Shown here: positions 50,427 through 59,812 of the stretch, one piece after another
Layout of the letters: every line of letters begins with the position of its first letter
Numbering within the stretch: the first letter of the stretch is position 1
DNA from: Thermohalobaculum sp039822785
GTDB lineage: Bacteria > Pseudomonadota > Alphaproteobacteria > Rhodobacterales > Rhodobacteraceae
Direction: 5' to 3'
DNA length: 64,000 bases
Assembly: GCA_039822785.1 (NCBI GenBank)
Contig: JBCBMO010000006.1
Coordinates: 248,001-312,000 of the forward strand
Program-made: the position numbers and the translations under genes
The notes under the pieces: model-generated
The model's input: only the letters and a program-made list of their open reading frames with translations
The model's database searches: none
Told to the model about the DNA's origin: nothing

Positions 50427-52313
50427 TCAGCGGGCGCCGTGGAAGAAGGCGTAGATGCTCTCGGCCATGGCGTCGGAGATGCCTTCGACGGCCTTGAGAT
50501 CGGCGAGGCCGGCGCGCGACACCGCCTTGGCCGAGCCGAAACGGGCCAGGAGCGCGCGTTTGCGCGCGGGGCCGATCCCCGGTACCTCGTCCAGCGCCGT
50601 CGCCGTCTGCGCCTTGGCGCGTTTTTGGCGGTGGGCGCCGATGGCGAAACGGTGCGCCTCGTCGCGCAGGCGCTGCACGAAATAGAGCGCGGGCGAGCGG
50701 AAGGGCAGCGCGAATACCCGCTTATCGGGGGTGTGGAACAGCTCCTTGCCCGCGTCGCGCTCGGTGCCCTTGGCCACGCCATAGAGCGCGAGGTCACGCA
50801 CACCGATCTCCTCCAGCACCGCGGCGGCGGCACTCACCTGGCCCGCGCCGCCGTCGATCAGCACCAGGTCGGGCCAGGCGCCGGTCTCCCGGTCAGGATC
50901 CTCCTTGACCAGGCGGCTGAAGCGGCGGGTCAGCACCTCACGCATCATGCCGAAGTCGTCGCCGGCAGTGGTCTCGATCGAGATGTTGAACTTGCGGTAC
51001 TGGTTCTTCATCAACCCCTCGGGGCCCGCGACGATCATGCCGCCGACGGCATTGGTGCCCATGATGTGGGAGTTGTCGTAGACCTCCACCCGGCCCGGCG
51101 GCTCAGGCATGCCCAGGGCGTCGGCCAGCGCGCTCAAGTTCTTGGCCTGGCTCGCACTCTCGGCCATCCTTCGGGCGAGCGCTTCCTTGGCATTCTGGGC
51201 GGCATGGTCGACCAGATCGCGCTTTTCACCCCGCTGCGGCACGGCGACGACGACGCGGCGCCCCCGCAGGCTGGCCATCGCGGCTGCCAGCATCTCGGGC
51301 TCGTCCGGCGCATGGCTCAGCAGGATCATCCGCGGCGGCGGCCGGTCGGGCGAGTAGAACTGCGCGACGAAGCCGCCGATCAGCTCGCTGTCCTCCATCT
51401 CCGCCTGGGCGCGGGGGAAATAGGCGTGGTTGCCCCAGTTCTGATGACTGCGGAAGAAGAAGACCTGAACACAGGCCTGTCCGCCTTCGCGGTGGAGGGC
51501 GAAGACATCCGCCTCCGCCGTGCGCTGGGGGTTGATCGACTGGGCGCCGCGCACGTGGGCCATCGCGCGCAGCCGGTCGCGGTAGATCGCGGCACGCTCG
51601 AACTCGAAGGCGGCCGAGGCCTCGGCCATCCTTGTCGCCAGATCCTCCTGTACGCGGGTGGAGCGGCCCTGCAGGAAGCGCACGGCATCCTCGACCAGGG
51701 CGGCGTAATCCTCCTGGCTGATCTCACCGGTGCAGGGGGCGGAGCAGCGCTTGATCTGGTGCAGCAGACAGGGGCGCGTCCGGCTCTCGAACACGCTGTC
51801 CGAACAGGTGCGCAGCAGGAAGGCCTTCTCCATCTGATTGATCGTCCGGTTCACCGCGCCGGCGGAGGCGAAGGGGCCGAAGAACTGCCCCTTCTCCCGC
51901 TGCGCGCCGCGGTGCTTGCGCAAGAGCGGATAGTCGCCGTCCTCGATCAGGATATGGGGGAAGCTCTTGTCGTCGCGCAGCAGCACGTTGTAGCGGGGCT
52001 TCAGCTGCTTGATGAGATTGCTCTCCAGCAGCAACGCCTCGGTCTCGGTCTCGGTGGTGATGAACTCCATCGAGGCGGTCTCGAGGATCATCCGGGTGAT
52101 GCGGCTGTTGTGCGCGCCGGCATTCGCGTAGCTGGCGACGCGCTTTTTGAGCGAGCGCGCCTTACCCACGTAGAGCACGTCCGAGGCGGCGCCGAGCATC
52201 CGGTATACGCCCGGCCGGTCGTCGAGGCGCTTGAGATAGCGGCGGATGACGGACGGGCCGGTTCCCGCGGGGGCGGGCGCCTGGTCGAGATCTGTGGGCG
52301 CGTCACTCGCCAT
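50427..52313 (-). CDS. uvrC: UvrABC excinuclease subunit C
   Basis: A 628-residue nucleotide-excision repair nuclease. The GIY-YIG domain is at about residues 35-115 (GVYRMLGAASDVLYVGKARS), the UVR domain near 215-255 (EDLATRMAEASAAFEFERAA), the RNase H-like domain has VEVYDNSHIMGTNAVGGMIV and LVLIDGGAGQVSAA, and helix-hairpin-helix motifs end the protein. It cuts on both sides of UvrB-bound lesions. Confidence 0.98.
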   Translation of the reverse strand: MASDAPTDLDQAPAPAGTGPSVIRRYLKRLDDRPGVYRMLGAASDVLYVGKARSLKKRVASYANAGAHNSRITRMILETASMEFITTETETEALLLESNLIKQLKPRYNVLLRDDKSFPHILIEDGDYPLLRKHRGAQREKGQFFGPFASAGAVNRTINQMEKAFLLRTCSDSVFESRTRPCLLHQIKRCSAPCTGEISQEDYAALVEDAVRFLQGRSTRVQEDLATRMAEASAAFEFERAAIYRDRLRAMAHVRGAQSINPQRTAEADVFALHREGGQACVQVFFFRSHQNWGNHAYFPRAQAEMEDSELIGGFVAQFYSPDRPPPRMILLSHAPDEPEMLAAAMASLRGRRVVVAVPQRGEKRDLVDHAAQNAKEALARRMAESASQAKNLSALADALGMPEPPGRVEVYDNSHIMGTNAVGGMIVAGPEGLMKNQYRKFNISIETTAGDDFGMMREVLTRRFSRLVKEDPDRETGAWPDLVLIDGGAGQVSAAAAVLEEIGVRDLALYGVAKGTERDAGKELFHTPDKRVFALPFRSPALYFVQRLRDEAHRFAIGAHRQKRAKAQTATALDEVPGIGPARKRALLARFGSAKAVSRAGLADLKAVEGISDAMAESIYAFFHGAR

Positions 52314-52540
52314 CGTTATCAGGGCTCTCTGTGGACAAGTCTGTGGGTCATACAGTGGATGGGCGGTCGATTATGTCGCACCCCGGCCATGGCCATGAAT
52401 ATCGGTTCCTTCGGATCCCTCTAAACTATGGCGTGAACAGGATAATTCACGCCTGTGAGAGCTAGCCACACGGCCGGACACCCGTGCGTCGTCGTCAAAA
52501 CCGCCCTCGATAACAGTGGACAATATCAAATTGCACACCG

Positions 52541-53347
52541 TTATTCCCCGCTCTGAATGACGTCAGGCGTTTGCCAGGCAAGGTGCTGACCGCCGTCGAC
52601 AGCAATCATCTGACCCGTCAACGCCTTGCAGGCGACGATGAAATCCAGTGCATCGCAGATGTCTTCCGCGTCCGCCCCACGGCCGAGGGGGCAGGCCGCG
52701 CGCTGAGCCGCAAAATGCGCCTCGCTCTGCCGTGTACCGCGCAGCGTCGGGCCCGGGCCGATCGCGTTGACCCGCACGGCCGGCGCAAGCGACTGGGCCG
52801 CCGTACGGGTGAACGTCAGCATCGCAGCCTTCGCCAAGGTGTAGGACGCGAAGAAGGGCGTGGGTTTCCAAACCCGCTGGTCCAGCATGTTCACGATGCC
52901 CGCCTGGGCGACGGGCTCACCGCCCGCGTCGATCAGCGGTCCGGGGGCCTGCCCGGCAAAGACCTGGGACAGGATCACCGGCGCCTGAAGGTTCGAGCCC
53001 ACGGCGCGATCCCAGCTCTCCTCGGTCATCGTCTGCAGCGTCTCAGGCTCGAAGATCGAGGCATTGTTGATCAGCAGCGTGAGGGCCCCGCCCAGCCCCT
53101 CCACCGCCCGCGGCACCAGGGCCCGGGCGGCCGCGGGATCCAGAAGATCGGCCTGCAGGGTCACCGCGGTGGCGCCGCTGGCGCGGGCATGCTCCGCGGT
53201 CTCGGCTGCAGGTCCGGCGGAGCTGGCATAGTGCAGGGCGACATCCCAGCCGCGCGCCGCCAGATGCAGCGCCATCGCCCGCCCGAGGCGGATGCCGGCC
53301 CCGGTAATCAAGGCGCGCCGCCGGGGCGCGCCATCGTCCGTCGTCAT
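52541..53347 (-). CDS. SDR oxidoreductase, pteridine reductase/FolM-like
   Basis: A 268-residue SDR. The cofactor motif TGAGIRLGRAMA (TGx3RxG) is that of pteridine reductases such as FolM, rather than the classical TGxxxGxG. LINNASIFEP, the YTLAKAA catalytic pair and NAIGPGPTLRG, DGGQHLAW follow. A dihydromonapterin or folate-related reductase is likely. It lies upstream of uvrC with a 227-bp gap. Confidence 0.87.
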   Translation of the reverse strand: MTTDDGAPRRRALITGAGIRLGRAMALHLAARGWDVALHYASSAGPAAETAEHARASGATAVTLQADLLDPAAARALVPRAVEGLGGALTLLINNASIFEPETLQTMTEESWDRAVGSNLQAPVILSQVFAGQAPGPLIDAGGEPVAQAGIVNMLDQRVWKPTPFFASYTLAKAAMLTFTRTAAQSLAPAVRVNAIGPGPTLRGTRQSEAHFAAQRAACPLGRGADAEDICDALDFIVACKALTGQMIAVDGGQHLAWQTPDVIQSGE

Positions 53348-53422
53348 CTGTGTAGGCCCTTCGTCACGCAGGCGCCGCGCCTCGGCATCGTGACCCGACC
53401 CTCCCGCAGGAGCACCGTGCCG

Positions 53423-54430
53423 TCAGCCCAGGGCAATCACCACGAAGGCGATATAGAACGCCACAAAGGCCGCGCCCGTCCAACGGCAGAGCATCTTCGA
53501 CAGGAGCACATAGGGCACCAGCATCGCGGTGGCCGCGAGCATGATCCAGATATCGAGCTCGACCATCACGGCGGGCACCTGCAGCGGTGCGAAGAGGGCG
53601 GCCGCGCCGATCACCGCCGTGATGTTGAACATGTTGGAGCCGACGACATTCCCGATCGCGACGTCGGTCTGGTTGCGCAGCGCCGCCATCACGGTCGTCG
53701 CCAGTTCAGGCAGCGACGTGCCGATCGCCACGAGCGTGAGGCCGATCGCAGCCTCCGACACGCCAGCGGCGCGGGCGATGCCCTGGGCGCCGTCGATCAG
53801 CAGACTGGCGCCTGAGGGCAGGCCAATGATGCCGACGACCAGGAACAACGCCACCTTCCACCAAGCCATGTCGGGATCTGCATCCTCCAGATCCGCGAGA
53901 TCGTCGTCCATCGTGCCGCCGACCGCGGCAGCGCCGACCGTGCCGCCACCCGCCGCGGCGATCTGCGCCACACGGGCGCGATGGCGCAAGCTCTCGCGCA
54001 GGCTGTCCGCGATCATGATGGCGACGACGACCAAGAGCGCCAGCCCGCCCATGGCGCCAATCGTCCCGCTCAGCAGCAAGCCCGTGAAGAGCACCGTGCC
54101 GATGAGCATAAAATAGAGCGAGCGCCGTGCCTCCGGCGCGCAACCGGCCAAGGGCGCGATCAGGGCCGGCACGCCGAGCACCAGCCAGACGTTGGCGATG
54201 TTCGAGCCGATGACATTGCCGAGCGCGATGCCGGGTGCGTCGCTCAAGGCCGCCTCAATGGAGATCAGCAGTTCGGGCGCCGAGGTGCCGAAAGCAACAA
54301 CAGTCGCACTGATGACAAGCGCAGGCACGGCGAGCTTGAGCGCAAGCGCCACGGCGCCCCGCACGAGCAGATCGCCCGCTGCGACCAGCAGGGTCAGACC
54401 CGCCAGCGTCATCAGAATGTCGACTACCAT
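53423..54430 (-). CDS. Calcium/sodium antiporter (YrbG family)
   Basis: A 335-residue inner-membrane exchanger with about ten helices in two homologous halves. The alpha-repeat signatures are VAFGTSAPELLISI (near residue 45) and TLVAIGTSLPELATTV (near 218), each with the conserved acidic residue, plus GNVIGSNIANV and GNVVGSNMFNI. This is the CaCA family (K+-independent Na+/Ca2+ exchanger type). A long polar loop (about 165-190) separates the halves. Confidence 0.93.
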   Translation of the reverse strand: MVVDILMTLAGLTLLVAAGDLLVRGAVALALKLAVPALVISATVVAFGTSAPELLISIEAALSDAPGIALGNVIGSNIANVWLVLGVPALIAPLAGCAPEARRSLYFMLIGTVLFTGLLLSGTIGAMGGLALLVVVAIMIADSLRESLRHRARVAQIAAAGGGTVGAAAVGGTMDDDLADLEDADPDMAWWKVALFLVVGIIGLPSGASLLIDGAQGIARAAGVSEAAIGLTLVAIGTSLPELATTVMAALRNQTDVAIGNVVGSNMFNITAVIGAAALFAPLQVPAVMVELDIWIMLAATAMLVPYVLLSKMLCRWTGAAFVAFYIAFVVIALG

Positions 54431-54499
54431 GTAGCTTTGATCCCTATGTAGGTCGTGCCCATGTAGGTGCGCAGGGTAGGAGACGCGAGGGGCGATACA

Positions 54500-54736
54500 T
54501 CAATTTCCCCCGACGGACCGATCACACCGGCATGTTTCGCCTGCCGTGACATAACTGCCGCAGCGCGGGCAGAGCACCAGATCCTCCACCGGGCCCTGCC
54601 GCCCACGCGTCCAGCGCGGCATGCGCCGGCGTAACGATCGACGGGTCTCCCGCTCCTGCGCCGCGCGTCCGGTGAAGCGCCCCAGCAGGAACACCACCGC
54701 GATCACGAGCACAGTCAACGCTATCTTGCTTAACAC
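54500..54736 (-). CDS. Small membrane-anchored zinc-ribbon protein
   Basis: A 78-residue protein with one N-terminal transmembrane segment (IALTVLVIAVVFLLGRF), a basic middle, and a CPRCGSYV ... CRC cluster likely to bind zinc. Family not recognised beyond this layout. It lies upstream of the antiporter on the same strand. Confidence 0.7.
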   Translation of the reverse strand: MLSKIALTVLVIAVVFLLGRFTGRAAQERETRRSLRRRMPRWTRGRQGPVEDLVLCPRCGSYVTAGETCRCDRSVGGN

Positions 54737-54944
54737 GGTGCTGCGCGCTCCTTACCCACTCGCTCATAAAGGAGCGCGCGGCTCGGCTTCAACCGGGCCT
54801 TTCGCGCTGTGGCGGTCGCACGCCGCCCACCGGATCGTCGTGCGTGCAATGCAGCATCAGCGGGCTTTGTGGTCTTAATTGTTTTGACGGCACTTTCCCC
54901 TATGTTGTCAGGTGAGACGCAGTTCCTTTTCTGGGGTGCCACGT

Positions 54945-55154
54945 ATGAAAGTAATGGACCCAGAGGACATCCTCGCCACCCAACTTGCGGCGCTGAAGGC
55001 CGAACACCGCGCTTTGGATGACGAGATCCTGGCCGCCGCCGCCGATCCGCTCTGCGATCAGATCGCCCTGCGGCAGCGGAAAAAGCGCAAACTGGCCCTG
55101 AAGGACGCCATCGCGCGGATCGAGGATCAGCTCTACCCCGACATCATCGCCTGA
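54945..55154 (+). CDS. YdcH/DUF465 family small helical protein
   Basis: A 69-residue protein with the DUF465 pattern: ALKAEHRALDDEILAAAADP, then ALRQRKKRKLALKDAIARI. It is a short helical coiled-coil protein of unknown role. The ATG at 54945 is preferred over an in-frame GTG at 54912. It is divergent from the zinc-ribbon gene and precedes purE by 52 bp. Confidence 0.85.
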   Translation: MKVMDPEDILATQLAALKAEHRALDDEILAAAADPLCDQIALRQRKKRKLALKDAIARIEDQLYPDIIA

Positions 55155-55206
55155 GCCGCCGCCACCGGGCCTTGCCTTGCAACGGTCTGCGCCGCAGAAC
55201 CGGGAT

Positions 55207-55761
55207 ATGACAAACACCGATCCCTCCGTTCAATCCCAGGCGACAGCAGCGGAAGACCAGGCCGGCGGCATGGTGCGGGTGGGTGTCGTGATGGGCAGCC
55301 AATCGGACTGGCCCACCATGCGCGCCGGCGTCCGCATCCTCGAAGCCCTGTCGATCCCGCATGAGGCCCGCATCGTCTCGGCCCACCGGACCCCCGACCG
55401 GATGTTCGCCTATGCGGAGACGGCGGCGGAGCGCGGCCTTGCCGCAATCATCGCGGGCGCAGGCGGGGCGGCGCATCTGCCGGGCATGATCGCCGCTAAG
55501 ACGCGCGTGCCGGTGCTGGGCGTGCCGGTCCAAAGCCGAGCGCTCTCCGGCCTCGACAGCCTGCTCTCCATCGTCCAGATGCCAAAGGGCGTGCCGGTCG
55601 CCACCTTCGCGATCGGGGAGGCCGGGGCCGCCAACGCCGCCCTCTTCGCAGCCGCCCTGCTCGCGGTCGAGGATGCTGCCGTCGCAGCCCGGCTCGATGC
55701 CTGGCGGGCCACGGCGACCGCGGCGGTGGCGGACGAGCCGGCGGACAAGGACCACCCGTGA
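55207..55761 (+). CDS. purE: N5-carboxyaminoimidazole ribonucleotide mutase
   Basis: A 184-residue class I PurE of purine synthesis. VGVVMGSQSDWPTMRAG and IVSAHRTPDRMFAYAET (catalytic His) are diagnostic, then GAGGAAHLPGMIAAKT and SLLSIVQMPKGVPVAT. An ATG at 55270 would cut about 21 N-terminal residues. It overlaps purK by 4 bp. Confidence 0.96.
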   Translation: MTNTDPSVQSQATAAEDQAGGMVRVGVVMGSQSDWPTMRAGVRILEALSIPHEARIVSAHRTPDRMFAYAETAAERGLAAIIAGAGGAAHLPGMIAAKTRVPVLGVPVQSRALSGLDSLLSIVQMPKGVPVATFAIGEAGAANAALFAAALLAVEDAAVAARLDAWRATATAAVADEPADKDHP

Positions 55762-56849
55762 GCGAAACCCCCGCGCCGCTGCCCCCAGGCTCCACGATCG
55801 GGATCCTGGGCGGCGGGCAGCTTGGCCGCATGCTCGCCATAGCCGCGGCGCGGCTCGGCCTGCGCGCACATGTCTACGACCCGGCCGCGGCGCCGCCGGC
55901 CGCCGAGGTTGCCGCCGCCCATACGGCCGCGGCCTTCGACGATCCAGCCGCCCTGGCGGCCTTTGCCGAGGCGGTGGATGTGGTGACCTTCGAGTTCGAG
56001 AACGTGCCCGCCGAGACTGCCGCCGTCTTGGCGGCGCGCTGCCCCGTTCGCCCGGGCGCGCAGGCCTTCGAGATCGCGCAGGACCGGGCCCGCGAGAAGG
56101 CGTTCCTGGAGAGGATCGGCATTCCCGTCGCCCCTTGGGCCCCCGTCACGGCGCCGGCGGAGGCCGAGGCCGAGGCCGCGAGCGCCGTCACCGGCATGCC
56201 CGCGATCCTGAAGACCGCGCGCCTGGGCTATGACGGCAAGGGGCAGGTGCGTCTGGCGCCGGGAGACGCGGTCGCGGATGCCTTCGCGACGCTCGGTGGC
56301 GTCCCTTGCGTGCTGGAGGCGATGATCCCCTTCACCGCCGAGCTGTCCGTGGTCATCGCCCGCGGGGCCGATGGCGCCGTCGCCGCCTTCGATCCCGGTC
56401 GGAACGAGCATGCGGAGGGGATCCTTCGGCGCACGACGGTGCCTGCCGGGCTGCCGGCGCGGGTTCTGCAGGACGCGGTGCTGGCTGCGGGCAAGATCGT
56501 CACGAGCCTGGACTACGTCGGGGTCATGGGCGTCGAGTTCTTCCTCGCACCCGGTGGCCGGCTGCTGGCCAACGAGATCGCGCCGAGGGTCCACAACACC
56601 GGCCATTGGACAATGGAGGCCTGTGCCACCGACCAGTTCAGCCAACAGATCCGCGCTGTCGCCGGCTGGCCGCTGGGCGATGCCAGGCGCCACGCGGATG
56701 CGGTGATGGAGAACCTGATCGGCGCGGAGGCAGCAGACTGGGCCCGGCTTGCGGCCGAGCCCGGGGCAGCGCTGCATCTCTACGGCAAGAACGAGATCCG
56801 CCCCGGCCGAAAAATGGGCCATGTCACCCGGCTGACACCCCGCACGTAG
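55758..56849 (+). CDS. purK: 5-(carboxyamino)imidazole ribonucleotide synthase
   Basis: A 363-residue ATP-grasp enzyme carboxylating AIR, partner of PurE. It starts at GTG (GTGA overlap) with GILGGGQLGRMLAIAAARLG; FEFENVPAE, LKTARLGYDGKGQ and NEIAPRVHNTGHWTMEAC are conserved. Its stop codon lies inside the left arm of a 98-bp palindromic element. Confidence 0.97.
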   Translation: MSETPAPLPPGSTIGILGGGQLGRMLAIAAARLGLRAHVYDPAAAPPAAEVAAAHTAAAFDDPAALAAFAEAVDVVTFEFENVPAETAAVLAARCPVRPGAQAFEIAQDRAREKAFLERIGIPVAPWAPVTAPAEAEAEAASAVTGMPAILKTARLGYDGKGQVRLAPGDAVADAFATLGGVPCVLEAMIPFTAELSVVIARGADGAVAAFDPGRNEHAEGILRRTTVPAGLPARVLQDAVLAAGKIVTSLDYVGVMGVEFFLAPGGRLLANEIAPRVHNTGHWTMEACATDQFSQQIRAVAGWPLGDARRHADAVMENLIGAEAADWARLAAEPGAALHLYGKNEIRPGRKMGHVTRLTPRT

Positions 56850-56941
56850 GGTGCGTGCTCCGCACGCACCGCGCCCTCAAGGGCGCGTGGCGAGCACGCA
56901 TCGCGCGCGCCAAAGGTGCGTGGCGAGCACGCACCCTACGT
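56844..56941. repeat. Symmetric palindromic element shared by purK and COQ9 ends
   Basis: ACGTAGGGTGCGTGCTC (56844-56860) is a perfect 17-bp inverted copy of GAGCACGCACCCTACGT (56925-56941). Inside are a CGCGCCC/GGGCGCG hairpin (56870-56887) and a 16-bp direct repeat GCGTGGCGAGCACGCA (56885-56900, 56918-56933). The TAG stop codons of both convergent genes lie in the arms, each preceded by ACG. Confidence 0.85.
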
Positions 56942-57661
56942 CTCGGACGGGGCCGGCTCCGGCGCGGGATCGGCCGCCGGCCGCTGACCGCGGGCATGGG
57001 GCGGGCGCACGATGGACAGGGCCGCGCCGAGGGGCGCCAGGGCCGCCCGCGCCAGGGGATTGGCGTTCACCTGCGCCTTCAGCTTCTCGACCTGCATCAC
57101 GTTCTCGATGCGCCGGTCGAGGAAGGCCCAGGTCGCCGCGTTCTCCTCGCTCTCGTCGCCCAACCAGTAGAGCACGGTGGAGGAGTAGACCCCCGAGAGG
57201 ATCGCGCGCTTGGTGTACCAGTTGTAGTCGTCCGAGGTATCGCCGCAGGCCGACCAGATGACATCCGCCGTGCTCCAGACCGCCTGCGCGCTATCCGTGG
57301 CATAGACCGGCAGCGCGAGCAGCGTCGCCCCCCGGCGAACGGCATCGCGATCCTCCGCCACCAGTTCGATCCGCCGGCGCACGCAATGGGCCACGCGCTC
57401 ACGGATCTTCATGGCCGACAGGTCAGTCTCGGCAAGCTCCGCCGCCAGCCGATCGTCGGCACGGCGGTGAAACGAGAGCGCCATATCGACCCCGCCACGG
57501 GGAAAGGCGAGCTCCGCCTCAGAGATCTCGATCCCCGCATCCTCCGCCGCGCGGGTCAGGGTTTCCGCCGACCAGCCGTCGAACACGACGTGGGGCAAGG
57601 CCGCGTCCAACAGGCTGTCTCGGATCTCGCCCATCGGATCTTGGCTCTGCTCGTCGGTCAT
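56936..57661 (-). CDS. COQ9 family protein
   Basis: A 241-residue lipid-binding, ubiquinone-biosynthesis accessory protein. VVFDGWSAETLTRAAEDAGI, LAFPRGGVDMALSFHRRAD, and the C-terminal TSDDYNWYTKRAILSGVYSSTVLYW stretch (family signature with W/Y) are diagnostic. COQ9 presents quinone intermediates to the hydroxylase. The ATG at 57661 follows AAGGGC. Divergent to rpsU. Confidence 0.93.
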   Translation of the reverse strand: MTDEQSQDPMGEIRDSLLDAALPHVVFDGWSAETLTRAAEDAGIEISEAELAFPRGGVDMALSFHRRADDRLAAELAETDLSAMKIRERVAHCVRRRIELVAEDRDAVRRGATLLALPVYATDSAQAVWSTADVIWSACGDTSDDYNWYTKRAILSGVYSSTVLYWLGDESEENAATWAFLDRRIENVMQVEKLKAQVNANPLARAALAPLGAALSIVRPPHARGQRPAADPAPEPAPSET

Positions 57662-57791
57662 CGCTCTGCCCTTCGTTGCCATCTGTACCCGGACCCCATT
57701 CCCGGCCCGCCCATCAGTAGACATGGCGCGCGGCCTCGGTATATACAGCGCGCTCGTTTAAACATGCAGCGACGGAAAGGTGGTGACCTAG

Positions 57792-57998
57792 GTGCAGGTA
57801 CTGGTTCGCGACAACAATGTCGATCAGGCGCTCCGTGCGCTCAAGAAGAAGATGCAGCGCGAAGGCGTGTTCCGCGAGATGAAGCTCCGGCAGCATTACG
57901 AAAAGCCGTCGGAGAAGAAGGCGCGGGAGCGGGCGGAAGCGATCCGCCGTGCGCGCAAGCTGGCGCGGAAGAAAGCGCAGCGCGAAGGTCTTCTCTGA
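57792..57998 (+). CDS. rpsU: 30S ribosomal protein S21
   Basis: A 68-residue basic protein starting at GTG. MQVLVRDNNVDQALRALKKK, REGVFREMKLRQHYEKPSEKK and the Arg/Lys tail are S21. GGTGG precedes the start. It is followed by a strong terminator. Confidence 0.96.
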   Translation: MQVLVRDNNVDQALRALKKKMQREGVFREMKLRQHYEKPSEKKARERAEAIRRARKLARKKAQREGLL

Positions 57999-58045
57999 GC
58001 CAAACGGGCGCCCGGCACTGCGGCCGGGATGCAACCCTGGAACCG

Positions 58046-58082
58046 AAACCCCTGCATGGTCTCCATGCGGGGGTTTTCTTTT
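58046..58082 (+). terminator. Rho-independent terminator after rpsU
   Basis: A 14-bp stem (58046-58059 with 58063-58076, one T-G wobble) closes a 3-nt loop and runs into a T-rich tract (58074-58082). It ends the rpsU transcript. Confidence 0.88.
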
Positions 58083-58167
58083 GTCCGCTCCAATGGCCTG
58101 CTTCTACTTGAGGTAACGCTGGCAAAGCATTGAAAAACAATGCGGCTGGCCTGAGCAGGAAGAACGG

Positions 58168-58971
58168 ATGACACCCAAGGTCACCCTTGGCCGGGCGCGG
58201 CTGCCGCACGGCCTGCGCGTCTATGCGATCGGCGATGTCCATGGCGAGGCCGATGCGCTGGCGACAATCCTGGACGATATCCAGGCCGATCTCCGCCGCC
58301 GCCCGGTTTGCGACTGGCGCGTCGTGTTGACCGGCGACTACATCGACCGTGGGCCGGACAGCCGCTCGGTCCTGCGCATGCTCGCGGGGCTGGGCCCACA
58401 GGACCGGACCTACTGCCTGCGCGGCAACCACGAGCAGTGCCTGTTGGATGTCATCGCCGACCCGGAGGCCGCCTGTCTCTACCCCTGGCTGCTGGACGGT
58501 GGGCTGGCGACACTGGGAAGTTACGGCATCGACGCCACGCTGGCCGAGATCGACGACGCCATGGCCCGTGCCGTGCTGCGCATCATGCTGATCGAGGCGC
58601 TCAGCCCCGCGGAGGCCGGGTTCCTCAGCGCCCTGCCCCATGGCGTGCGCTTCGGCGATTACTTCTTTGCCCATGCGGGCATCCGCCCGGGCGTCGCGCT
58701 GGAGGCGCAGCGCCCCCGTGACCTGATGTTCATTCGCGAGCCCTTTCTGGACGCCATGCACCCCCATCCCGCCGTGGTCGTCCACGGCCATGGCACAGCG
58801 ACGGGTATTGCCGGCTGGGGCAACCGCATCGCGCTCGGTAGCCTCGACAAGGCCGATCCGGCGGCACTGGTGCTGGAGGGCACGACGGCCATGACGCTCC
58901 GTGCAGGCGATCTGGACGGCCTGGCACCCGATCCGGCGGCCATTCCGGCTGCGATCGCCGAGGCGGCCTGA
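58168..58971 (+). CDS. PPP-type metallophosphatase, copy 1 (lacks DTG motif)
   Basis: A 267-residue calcineurin-like phosphatase: AIGDVHGEADALA, LTGDYIDRGPDS, LRGNHEQ, FAHAGIRPG and HGHGTATG. The usual DTG motif after the last His is absent, replaced by IALGSLDKADP. Metal ligands in the first four blocks are intact. It resembles bacterial serine/threonine phosphatases or diadenosine-tetraphosphatases; substrate unknown. A related gene follows 52 bp downstream. Confidence 0.88.
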   Translation: MTPKVTLGRARLPHGLRVYAIGDVHGEADALATILDDIQADLRRRPVCDWRVVLTGDYIDRGPDSRSVLRMLAGLGPQDRTYCLRGNHEQCLLDVIADPEAACLYPWLLDGGLATLGSYGIDATLAEIDDAMARAVLRIMLIEALSPAEAGFLSALPHGVRFGDYFFAHAGIRPGVALEAQRPRDLMFIREPFLDAMHPHPAVVVHGHGTATGIAGWGNRIALGSLDKADPAALVLEGTTAMTLRAGDLDGLAPDPAAIPAAIAEAA

Positions 58972-59023
58972 CGCAGGGCAAGCGGGCTGCCATCGGCCGC
59001 CGCACGCGCTAGGCCTGTAGGCG

Positions 59024-59812
59024 ATGGATGTCGAGCGCCGAACGATCAGCCTGCCCGATGCCCGCCCGCCGGCGGGTCTTCGCCTCTATGCCATCGGCGA
59101 TGTCCATGGACAGCGCGATGCGATGTTCGAGATACGCCGTCGGATCGACGCGGATCTTGAGGACCGCGCCCCGGCGGATTGGCGCGAGATCTGGCTGGGC
59201 GATTTCGTGGATCGCGGCGACGACAGCTGCGGCGTGATCGAGGCGCTCACGACCTGGCCCCAGGCCGCGCGGCGGATCTGTCTGCGCGGCAATCACGACG
59301 ACTATATGTACAGCTTCCTCGAGACAGGCGATCCCGTGACGTTGCAGCATTGGCTGGCCAATGGCGGCCTGATGGCCTTTGCGTCCTATGGGATCGACGC
59401 GACGCCTGCGCTCTATCGCGGTGACCGTGAGCTGGCCTCCTCGCTGCGGCTCGATCTCGAAAAGGCGATGCCGGCGCATCACCGCGGGTTTCTGGAACGG
59501 TTGCCGCTGCAGGTGCGCTTCGGCGATTTCGGCTTTGCGCATGCGGGGCTGCGACCCGGCGTTGCCTGGGACGCGCAGACGCCGCGCGACCTGATGTGGA
59601 TCCGCGACGCCTTCCTCGACCATCCGGGCCCGCACGAGGTTGTCGTGGTCCACGGACATACGCCCACGCGCGGGGTCGAGGTTCGCCCTGCCCGGATCTG
59701 CGTCGACACCGGGTGCGGCAAGGGCGGTGACCTGAGCGCCATCGTGATCGAAGACGACAGCATCGCGCTGCTGGAGGAGGGCGGACGACGCCCGCTGTCG
59801 CTGCCGCGCTAG
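59024..59812 (+). CDS. PPP-type metallophosphatase, copy 2
   Basis: A 262-residue paralogue of the preceding gene: AIGDVHGQRDAM, LGDFVDRGDDS, RGNHDDY, FAHAGLRPG and HGHTPTRGVEV with the DTGCGKGGDL motif retained. Length and block spacing match copy 1, so a tandem duplication followed by divergence is likely. Its stop overlaps the convergent hydrolase stop by 4 bp. Confidence 0.9.
   Translation: MDVERRTISLPDARPPAGLRLYAIGDVHGQRDAMFEIRRRIDADLEDRAPADWREIWLGDFVDRGDDSCGVIEALTTWPQAARRICLRGNHDDYMYSFLETGDPVTLQHWLANGGLMAFASYGIDATPALYRGDRELASSLRLDLEKAMPAHHRGFLERLPLQVRFGDFGFAHAGLRPGVAWDAQTPRDLMWIRDAFLDHPGPHEVVVVHGHTPTRGVEVRPARICVDTGCGKGGDLSAIVIEDDSIALLEEGGRRPLSLPR

Noticed and set aside
50361..52424. 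A 687-codon frame antisense to uvrC
   Set aside because: uvrC on the minus strand is unambiguous and the antisense product is low-complexity and motif-free.
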